DNA of 10,751 bases from Polyangia bacterium (GTDB lineage Bacteria > Myxococcota_A > Polyangia > Polyangiales > Polyangiaceae): NCBI GenBank assembly GCA_030433055.1, contig JAUILJ010000193.1, positions 1 through 10,751 on the forward strand, in the 5' to 3' direction. Shown here piece by piece: positions 6,252 through 10,751 of the stretch (positions within the stretch are counted from its first letter, which is position 1; each line of letters starts with the position of its first letter). The notes beneath the pieces are model-generated. The model was given only the letters and a program-made list of their open reading frames with translations. It was not told the DNA's origin and did no database searches. Made by a program: the position numbers and the translations under genes.

Positions 6252-7553
6252 CTACTCGATACGCGGGGTGAGCGGGGGTGGTTCGTCCACTTCGGGGCTA
6301 CGCGGAGTCTGTGGCGGAGGATCCGGTTGACTGGCGAACGGCGCCCGCGCCGCCAGCGGCTCCGACAGCTCGGGATCGGAGAGCGCTGGATCGGAGAGCG
6401 CTGGATCGCGCGGTGTTGGCGGGGGCAGTTCCCGAGGCGTCTTGGGCGCTTTCTCCTCGGCCTCAGGGGGTCGCCACGTATTGCCCCGGGCGCTGGCTGC
6501 CTCGCTCTCCTCGGTGCGCGGGGTCGGTGGGGATGCACTCAGAGGGCTCGACGGCAGCGGCGCGTCTCCCGCCAATTTCACGGCAGGCAGGCTGCGTTGA
6601 GTGAGGCCGCTCTGGCGAATCATGGGCCGCTGAGACAGCGGACCGGAGTCCTCTTCGGGCTGCGCTTCGACCGGAGGCAACAAACCGTTCTGGCTGTTGG
6701 TGGGGCCCTGCCAGGCCTCCAGCTTCCTCAGTTCGTCCCAGACCTGCGCCGGTGAGTTGAAGCGGTATTGTTCGTGACGTCGCAGCAAGATGCTGATGAC
6801 GGTGCCGAGCGGCGACCCCAGCGCTTCCGCGCGGCGACGCGGCACGCCGTCACGGATCTGGCGGATCACTTCGTCGTACCCGGCCTCCAGGTCCAGTGGG
6901 GGCTGGCCGGTGTACATCCCGAACATCAAGAGGCCGAGCTGGTAGAGGTCGCTCTGCGCGGTGGAGTAGCCCCCCAGCGCCACCTCCGGCGCCATGATGC
7001 GGTTGTTCACGATGGGCGGGCGCACGCCGGAGCGACCGTACAAGTCCTGCGCGATGCCAAAGTCGCTGAACTTCGGCACCGGCTCCTTACCGTGCACGAT
7101 CAGGATATTTCCCGCATGGATATCGTTGTGCACGATCTCGTGATCGATCAGATATTGCATCGCGAACAGGAGCTGTCGGCTCAGCTGGATCACCAGGCGA
7201 TCGGTCAGCCGCTGCCCCAACATGTCCTCGAGGCTGTGATCACAGCGCTCCAGCACGAGGTAGAACAGCCCCTCGAGCTCGAAGTAGTCATGCACGTAGA
7301 CGATGTTTGGGTGCCTGAGCTGCCAGAGCCGTCGCGCCTCTTCCAGCCACTCCCGGCGCACCTGCGCGTAGGGGCGATTCGCCGGCATCATCACCTTGAG
7401 CGCGAACGGCTGATCGAACGGGCCATGGCAGTCGAACACCGCACCGAAGTGCCCTCCACCGATGTGGGCGCGCACCTCATAGCCCCAGCCACGTGGCGAG
7501 CGCACGATCTGACCCACCTCGGGGAAATGGGGCGCATGGGAGACACCAACCAC
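6252..7553 (-). CDS. Ser/Thr protein kinase (Hanks type), HND loop, proline-rich TPR-repeat tail
   Basis: A 433-residue cytosolic kinase. The N-terminal domain (about 13-280) has the glycine loop IGGGHFGAVF (31-40), ATP-anchoring Lys53, alpha-C Glu72, the catalytic loop HNDIHAGN (142-149; Asp144 is the base, Asn149 binds Mg), SDFG (163-166) and MAPE (187-190). HRD is replaced by HND, so it belongs to the non-RD group, which usually does not depend on activation-loop phosphorylation. The tail (about 283-433) is proline-rich and disordered-looking, with five Thr-Pro-Arg sites (Thr344, 372, 380, 416, 429) and a duplicated LSDPA unit (386-395). There is no membrane segment. The start is GTG at 7551-7553 without a clear Shine-Dalgarno; an in-frame TAG lies four codons upstream. 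GTG at codon 13 is an alternative that keeps the whole kinase domain. Substrates are unknown; the neighbours do not suggest one. Confidence 0.93.
   Translation of the reverse strand: MVGVSHAPHFPEVGQIVRSPRGWGYEVRAHIGGGHFGAVFDCHGPFDQPFALKVMMPANRPYAQVRREWLEEARRLWQLRHPNIVYVHDYFELEGLFYLVLERCDHSLEDMLGQRLTDRLVIQLSRQLLFAMQYLIDHEIVHNDIHAGNILIVHGKEPVPKFSDFGIAQDLYGRSGVRPPIVNNRIMAPEVALGGYSTAQSDLYQLGLLMFGMYTGQPPLDLEAGYDEVIRQIRDGVPRRRAEALGSPLGTVISILLRRHEQYRFNSPAQVWDELRKLEAWQGPTNSQNGLLPPVEAQPEEDSGPLSQRPMIRQSGLTQRSLPAVKLAGDAPLPSSPLSASPPTPRTEESEAASARGNTWRPPEAEEKAPKTPRELPPPTPRDPALSDPALSDPELSEPLAARAPFASQPDPPPQTPRSPEVDEPPPLTPRIE
6373..6402. repeat. Two tandem copies of a 15-bp unit inside the kinase tail
   Basis: The unit GGATCGGAGAGCGCT occurs twice without change (6373-6387, 6388-6402), followed by a further GGATCG. 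Being 15 bases it keeps the reading frame and encodes the repeated LSDPA/LSDPE pentapeptide of the kinase tail. It is probably a slippage-expanded segment and may vary in copy number between strains. Confidence 0.85.
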
Positions 7554-7682
7554 GGTGCACGCAGTCTAGTGCGCCCCCGGGTCTGGGCGAATGCACGAAT
7601 CGTCGAAGTCGGAAAAGCCGTGGCCCCGTCACAAACGCCGACCCACTGACCCGATCAGGTGCGCCACGCGATCCGCCAGCCG

Positions 7683-7730
7683 CTCTCACCGCTGAGAGTG
7701 CTTGCGCGAGGCCCTCGCGTTGGCTATGAG
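7683..7730 (+). promoter_or_regulatory. Two adjacent palindromes and a weak promoter before the 52-residue gene
   Basis: CTCTCA-CCGC-TGAGAG (7683-7698) and CGCGAGG-C-CCTCGCG (7705-7719) are perfect inverted repeats six bases apart. TTGCGC (7702-7707) and TATGAG (7725-7730) are 17 bases apart and could be -35 and -10 boxes of a weak sigma-70-like promoter, with the second palindrome filling the spacer as in MerR-type operators. Transcription would start about 80 bases before the ATG at 7816. The symmetry is directly visible; the promoter and operator roles are inference. Confidence 0.35.
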
Positions 7731-7815
7731 AACGCCCCTTTTCGTTTTTCGGGGGTGAGGAGCCTCGTCGCTGCCTCAGCGCACTCCCCGCCTCTTGCAG
7801 CTAGGAAGTCTCTAC

Positions 7816-7974
7816 ATGGCAAAGCTTTGGAACATCCGCCTCCGTCACGAGTGGCTCACCCACGGCCTCAAGGGCAAGCGACTCAAGCGCCGCAAGCGCG
7901 AGCGTATTGGCCTCGAAGAGGCACTGCAGCGCAAGGCGCCCAAGGCGGAGCCCGCCGCTCAGCCCGAAGGCTGA
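7816..7974 (+). CDS. 52-residue very basic small protein
   Basis: A short gene with full expression signals: AGGAAG (7803-7808) sits 7 bases before ATG 7816, and a strong intrinsic terminator begins 22 bases after the stop. The protein has 15 Lys/Arg against 6 Glu, with a dense basic run LKGKRLKRRKRER (18-30). Before it is an amphipathic stretch with Trp5 and Trp13, after it a short helix IGLEEALQRK and an Ala/Pro-rich end. This composition fits a small nucleic-acid- or ribosome-binding protein. I considered the small ribosomal protein bTHX and AURKAIP1/Cox24-like proteins, but neither matches well enough to name. Codon use resembles the neighbours. It lies between the divergent kinase gene and the convergent zinc-ribbon gene and is probably a single-gene, well-expressed transcript. 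Confidence 0.8.
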   Translation: MAKLWNIRLRHEWLTHGLKGKRLKRRKRERIGLEEALQRKAPKAEPAAQPEG

Positions 7975-7996
7975 GCAACGCTCCCCTCGACGTCAC

Positions 7997-8034
7997 GGCC
8001 GACCCGGGTACCCGGGCCGGCCTTTCGTGTTTTG
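7997..8034 (+). terminator. Intrinsic terminator after the small basic gene
   Basis: A GC-rich stem, GGCCGACCCGGG paired with CCCGGGCCGGCC (7997-8008 and 8011-8022), has one A-C mismatch; its innermost pairs open to give a short loop around GTAC. It is followed by TTTCGTGTTTTG. It starts 22 bases after the stop at 7974. On the opposite strand the stem lies about 50 bases beyond the zinc-ribbon stop but is not followed by a T-tract, so termination there would be weaker. Confidence 0.85.
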
Positions 8035-8069
8035 TACCCAGCCCCGCGGCGTCGACGAGGGCCCGTGCC

Positions 8070-8444
8070 TCACATGCGCGGCTTGGCGAACAGGCGCTTG
8101 AAGAAGTCGCTGATGGTGTGCTGCTTGAGGTCACGGAACTCGCCCGCATCGAAGAAGGACCCGCCGCAGGCCGAGCATTGCTCGAACCAAATATGGGGCT
8201 GGCCGGGGTCGACCATCCGCAGCATCTGAGTCGTACAGCGCGGACACTTGATGCGGTCGTGGGTGTTGTGCTGCTTGCCGAGCCGGGCGTCGCCGGAGTC
8301 GATCTTCTCCGCGCCCTTCGCCCTCAGCAGCGCATCCAACTCGAGCGCATCGAACCAGATCCCGGCGCACGCCTCACAGCGGTCGACGGTGACACCGGCG
8401 TACTCCACTTCGATCAGCTCCGAACGACATTTGGGGCAGTGCAC
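8070..8444 (-). CDS. Double zinc-ribbon protein (zf-TFIIB type)
   Basis: A 124-residue protein made of two zf-TFIIB-like zinc ribbons. The first uses Cys3, Cys6, Cys23 and Cys26 (CPKC and CEAC, then AGIWFDALELDALL); the second Cys67, Cys70, Cys90 and Cys93 (CPRC and CSAC, then GGSFFDAGEFRDL). The Trp/Phe-Phe-Asp and Glu-Leu/Phe pattern after each second pair is typical of the family. A basic helix, FFKRLFAKPRM, ends it. It is cytosolic; each ribbon should bind one zinc, and no partner is known. The start is GTG at 8442-8444, with GGAGAG 6 bases before it. An ATG at 8493-8495 would add 17 low-complexity residues, but it lacks a ribosome binding site and would put a 12-bp hairpin inside the coding region. 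It follows the lysine aminotransferase gene and may share its transcript. Confidence 0.88.
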   Translation of the reverse strand: MHCPKCRSELIEVEYAGVTVDRCEACAGIWFDALELDALLRAKGAEKIDSGDARLGKQHNTHDRIKCPRCTTQMLRMVDPGQPHIWFEQCSACGGSFFDAGEFRDLKQHTISDFFKRLFAKPRM

Positions 8445-8450
8445 TCGATT

Positions 8451-8456
8451 CTCTCC
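8451..8456 (-). promoter_or_regulatory. Ribosome binding site fixing the zinc-ribbon start
   Basis: GGAGAG on the minus strand lies 6 bases before GTG 8444. The competing ATG at 8495 is preceded by no purine-rich site, so this site decides the start. Confidence 0.7.
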
Positions 8457-8462
8457 GGGCGA

Positions 8463-8490
8463 CAGCAGCTCGTCCGAAGACGAGCTGCTG
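8463..8490 (-). promoter_or_regulatory. Perfect 12-bp RNA hairpin with a C(UUCG)G tetraloop
   Basis: On the minus strand the arms CAGCAGCTCGTC and GACGAGCTGCTG are exact complements around TTCG, with the C-G closing pair that makes C(UUCG)G loops exceptionally stable. The hairpin lies 35 bases after the aminotransferase stop and 6 bases before the zinc-ribbon Shine-Dalgarno. No U-tract follows it. It could block 3' to 5' decay of the upstream message, mark an mRNA 3' end made by processing, or affect downstream translation by its closeness to the ribosome binding site. Confidence 0.75.
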
Positions 8491-8500
8491 AGCATAGCGG

Positions 8501-8519
8501 CTGGTCCAGTCCGGACCAG
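8501..8519 (-). promoter_or_regulatory. 7-bp hairpin just after the aminotransferase stop
   Basis: CTGGTCC and GGACCAG are exact complements around a 5-base loop. The stem begins 6 bases after the TAA at 8526-8528 and is followed, 10 bases on, by the UUCG hairpin. Two stems in tandem in an 81-base intergenic stretch suggest a structured junction between the two genes. Confidence 0.55.
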
Positions 8520-8525
8520 AAGAAC

Positions 8526-9860
8526 TTACTTCGCCAGCACCGTCGTGATCGCGTGCTCCAGGCGCTTGACGCCATCGGCGATCACCTCTGGCTTCACCGT
8601 CAGTGTCGGACGGAACCGCACGGTGTGCGTACCGCAGGGCAGCACCACCATGCCGTCCTCGAACGCCGCCCGGATCACCTTCTGGCGGGTCTCAGCATCC
8701 GGCAGGTCGATAGCGCACATCAGGCCCCGCCCGCGTGCATTGCTGATGCGGTCAGGAAAGCGGTTCTGGATTGCCAGTAGGCCGTTCAGCAGCTCCTCAC
8801 CGCGCAGTCGCACGTTCTCGAGCACGTTGTCCGCCTCCATGATCTCCAGGATCCGCGTGCACCGCACCATGTCGACCAGCGACGCGCCCCAGGTGCTGTT
8901 GATGCGCGACGACTGCTTGAAGACGTGTTGCTCGACGTCATCGATACGCTGGCTGACGAAGATGCCCCCCACCTGCATCTTCTTCGCGAAGCACACGATG
9001 TCTGGAATGACCCCGAACTGTTGAAACGCCCACCAGCTCCCGGTCAGGCCAACGCCGGTCTGCACCTCGTCGAAGATCAACAGGGCTTCGTGTTCGTCAG
9101 CCAGGTCCCTGAGCGCCTTGAGGAATTCCACACGGAAGTGATGGTCACCGCCCTCGGCCTGAATCGGCTCGAGCAGGATGGCCGCGATGTCATCGGGGCG
9201 CTCGGCGAAGTACTGCCGAGCTTGAGCCAACGCTCGTTGCTCGGCGGCTTCGGTCGCCGCGAGGTTCTCTGCGTCCAGGGGAAAACGGATCGCCGGGTTG
9301 TCGATTCGAGGCCAGTCGAACTGCGGGAAGTACTTGGTCTTGATCGGATCGGTGTTCGTCACGCTCAGCGTGTACCCAGAGCGACCATGGAAGGCCTGAC
9401 GCAGGTGCATGATCTGCGAGCCCAGTTCGCCTTTGCCCTGCGCGAGGTTCTTTCGCACCTTCCAGTCGAACGCGGTCTTCATCGCGTTCTCCACGGCGAG
9501 CGCGCCGCCATCGACGAAGAAGTAGTACGGCAGCTCCGGCGGCGCGGCGGTACGCTCCAACGTGGCGACGAACTCCGCCATGAACGACGTGTAATAGTCT
9601 GCGTTACTGACCTTCGTCACCGCCGCTCGAGCCAGCCGATCACGGATCGAATCGTCAGCCATTCCGGGGTGGTTCAGGCCGATGGGGTTCGACGCGAAGA
9701 AGCTGAAGAAATCGAGATACTCCTTGCCCGTGCGCGCATCGCGAACGATGGAGCCCTTGCTTCGCTCCAGATCGACCACCATCGGATAGCCATCGACCAG
9801 CATGTGGCGACGCAGCGTGTCGTGAACCTCGGTGGGAGAGATGGTGATTTGCTTGTACAC
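8526..9860 (-). CDS. lat: L-lysine 6-aminotransferase (lysine epsilon-aminotransferase)
   Basis: A 444-residue PLP-dependent class III aminotransferase that moves the epsilon-amino group of lysine to 2-oxoglutarate. The product, aminoadipate semialdehyde, cyclises to piperideine-6-carboxylate. It matches the remembered M. tuberculosis Lat (449 residues) throughout: HMLVDGYPMVVDLERSKGS near the start, FFVDGGALAVENAMKTAFDW (114-133), LRQAFHGRSGYTLSVTNTDP (153-172), FPQFDWPRIDNP, EPIQAEGGD (231-239, with Glu236 at the glutamate-switch position), FDEVQTGVGLTG (263-274, Asp264 pairing with the PLP ring), AKKMQVGG (292-299, Lys293 the likely Schiff-base lysine), NSTWGA and RGRGLMCA. GTG at 9858-9860 is chosen because GGAGG lies 7 bases upstream; a TTG 20 codons earlier has no such site. 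No Lrp regulator, semialdehyde dehydrogenase or beta-lactam gene lies in the window, so the role is probably lysine catabolism. Confidence 0.95.
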   Translation of the reverse strand: MYKQITISPTEVHDTLRRHMLVDGYPMVVDLERSKGSIVRDARTGKEYLDFFSFFASNPIGLNHPGMADDSIRDRLARAAVTKVSNADYYTSFMAEFVATLERTAAPPELPYYFFVDGGALAVENAMKTAFDWKVRKNLAQGKGELGSQIMHLRQAFHGRSGYTLSVTNTDPIKTKYFPQFDWPRIDNPAIRFPLDAENLAATEAAEQRALAQARQYFAERPDDIAAILLEPIQAEGGDHHFRVEFLKALRDLADEHEALLIFDEVQTGVGLTGSWWAFQQFGVIPDIVCFAKKMQVGGIFVSQRIDDVEQHVFKQSSRINSTWGASLVDMVRCTRILEIMEADNVLENVRLRGEELLNGLLAIQNRFPDRISNARGRGLMCAIDLPDAETRQKVIRAAFEDGMVVLPCGTHTVRFRPTLTVKPEVIADGVKRLEHAITTVLAK

Positions 9861-9867
9861 GGTGGGG

Positions 9868-9872
9868 CCTCC
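9868..9872 (-). promoter_or_regulatory. Ribosome binding site fixing the lat start
   Basis: GGAGG on the minus strand is 7 bases before GTG 9860, an ideal distance. It rules against the longer open frame that begins at TTG 9920. Confidence 0.8.
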
Positions 9873-10205
9873 GGCTCGGGCCGCGGTCGCGGGTCCGAGA
9901 GTTCGAGTCGCACGCAGCAACGACTGCGTTGTCGCGCGCCTGCGCGTCCAGGGACGCGCGAGTGGTGGTGGTTCGCGGGAGAGCGAATTTCGCCTCGAAG
10001 AACGCTCCAGTTTGGGCTGGAGCGAACCTCACCCAGGCTCGTCAGGGCCTCTCAGAGGGCTGATCCATCGAGCTGCGTCGAGCTGGCGCGATAGGGTCCG
10101 CCCCAGAAGAGCAAGGGCGTTGAGAGGCGCTGGGGTGACGCCCACAGGCATCGCGTCCCGCGAGCATTCTAAACAATCCTCGCCCGTTGCGAGGAGACCG
10201 TGCCT

Positions 10206-10211
10206 TATACT
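10206..10211 (+). promoter_or_regulatory. -10 box (TATACT) for a near-leaderless transcript
   Basis: TATACT matches the sigma-70 -10 consensus at five of six positions and stands out in GC-rich DNA. It ends 9 bases before ATG 10221, so transcription should start about 2-3 bases before the start codon. A TTGCGA at 10187-10192 is only 13 bases upstream, too close for a standard -35 box. No Shine-Dalgarno lies at a working distance, which agrees with leaderless translation. Confidence 0.5.
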
Positions 10212-10220
10212 CCCCCGACA

Positions 10221-10751
10221 ATGGCTGACAAGTTGGCGATGTTCGGGGCTGCAACTGGATACCTAAAACGTCACCCAGCGGAGTTGATGCGGGCGGCGAA
10301 AAACGCCGTGGCGCTCCGCTTCGGGCTGCCCCTCGACGCGCTGCGCTGGCTCGCGGGACAGGCCAAGGGGCCGAAGGCGCCGAAAGACGTCAGCGTTGAA
10401 GCCGTACCTCCGGGGATTCGGGTCGCTGCCACGATCACAGAGATGGGTGCCACAGTGCGAGCAGGCGCGGTGATCTTCATCGACCGGGTGAGCCTCAACG
10501 AAGCCGAGCTCCGGTTCGAAATCCGCCTCGACGACGTAACCGCCAAGGTGCTCGACGACAACGGCGCATCCCCCGTCGCCACGCTGCTCAAGAGTGGAGC
10601 GCTGGACCTGAGCAAGCCCGGCAACCTCGCGGCGTTCATGCCCAAGCGCCCGGCGATGCTCGTCGAGGCTCAGGATGATCGCATCGTGCTGGATTTCATG
10701 AAGCCCCCGGCGATCACCAAGAGCGCCAAGCTCAAGGCGATGGTCGCCGCG
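10221..10751 (+). CDS. Unrecognised soluble protein, C-terminus beyond the window
   Basis: The frame from ATG 10221 stays open for 177 codons to the last base, with coding-like codon use (third positions mostly G or C), so this is a real gene cut by the window edge. The first 48 or so residues are helical and basic (LKRHPAELMRAAKNAVALRF, 15-34). A predicted beta-rich segment follows: GIRVAATITEMGATVRAGAV (65-84), SLNEAELRFEIRLDDVTAKV (91-110). Then come DLSKPGNLAAFMPKRP (129-144) and RIVLDFMKPP (154-163). It has no signal peptide or membrane segment. I do not recognise a family; alternating strand patterns hint at a lipid-binding or scaffold-like beta fold, but that is weak. The start is supported by a TATACT box ending 9 bases upstream rather than by a Shine-Dalgarno. 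Confidence 0.75.
   Translation, partial: MADKLAMFGAATGYLKRHPAELMRAAKNAVALRFGLPLDALRWLAGQAKGPKAPKDVSVEAVPPGIRVAATITEMGATVRAGAVIFIDRVSLNEAELRFEIRLDDVTAKVLDDNGASPVATLLKSGALDLSKPGNLAAFMPKRPAMLVEAQDDRIVLDFMKPPAITKSAKLKAMVAA

Larger units (their letters stand above)
9861..10220. other. 360-base divergent spacer rich in inverted repeats
   Basis: This spacer separates lat (-) from the gene at 10221 (+). It holds four perfect inverted repeats: CAACG-ACTG-CGTTG (9918-9931), GCGCGTCC-AG-GGACGCGC (9942-9959), GCGAA-T-TTCGC (9983-9993) and CGCTCCAG-TTTGGG-CTGGAGCG (10003-10024). All lie in what would be the lat promoter or leader. They could be regulator sites or leader hairpins; none is followed by a T-tract. 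The rest, 10025-10186, shows no gene or clear motif. Short frames through the spacer lack ribosome binding sites. Confidence 0.5.

Noticed and set aside
6768..7649. 293-residue plus-strand frame opposite the kinase
   Set aside because: It is antisense to a kinase with all catalytic motifs and shows no domain of its own.
7659..8780. 373-residue plus-strand frame across the small gene, terminator and zinc-ribbon gene
   Set aside because: It would run through a strong terminator and is antisense to two convincing genes.
8925..10094. 389-residue plus-strand frame opposite lat
   Set aside because: It is antisense to the conserved aminotransferase and has no recognisable sequence.
1..10751. Search for tRNA, rRNA, CRISPR arrays, insertion sequences and phage genes
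   Set aside because: No cloverleaf, regularly spaced repeats, transposase motifs, terminal inverted repeats or phage-like proteins were seen by eye.

Overview
The window is GC-rich bacterial chromosome with dense, mostly protein-coding content. It most resembles a myxobacterium (Myxococcota). The basis is several lipoproteins with Asp/Ala/Gly-rich linkers, a cytosolic Ser/Thr kinase of eukaryotic type, and a small lipoprotein cytochrome with a widened haem motif. The GC-saturated codon use fits, with long spurious frames open on the opposite strands. This placement is an inference from style and families, not from a marker gene.

Layout, left to right. 21-482 (-) is a small lipoprotein of unknown function. 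708-1325 (+) is a 205-residue soluble protein that resembles small myxobacterial sensor-like families. 1412-3172 (-) is a complete long-chain acyl-CoA synthetase of the FadD15/bubblegum type. A 330-base divergent spacer leads to a rightward redox block. That block holds a small lipoprotein with a cytochrome-like domain (3503-3964), a pentahaem c-type cytochrome lipoprotein coupled to it by a 4-base GTGA overlap (3961-5457), and, after 215 bases, a YtkA/FixH-like lipoprotein (5673-6209). A Ser/Thr kinase with a proline-rich, TPR-repeated tail faces it (6252-7553, -). A 52-residue very basic protein follows (7816-7974, +), with its own palindrome-bearing promoter region and a strong intrinsic terminator. 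On the minus strand, L-lysine 6-aminotransferase (8526-9860) is followed by a double zinc-ribbon protein (8070-8444). Two RNA hairpins lie between them, one of them a perfect 12-bp stem closed by a UUCG tetraloop. The window ends in an unrecognised gene (10221 to beyond 10751, +) that appears to be transcribed almost leaderless.

How they work together: the two cytochrome genes are almost certainly one translationally coupled unit, and the YtkA-like lipoprotein may belong to the same envelope electron-transfer or metal-handling module. The lysine aminotransferase would feed lysine into the aminoadipate-semialdehyde route. The acyl-CoA ligase, kinase and small basic protein look like independent units. 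No transposon, CRISPR array, rRNA or tRNA was seen. Several starts were revised from the longest open frame because a good ribosome binding site sits before an internal GTG (lysine aminotransferase, zinc-ribbon protein).
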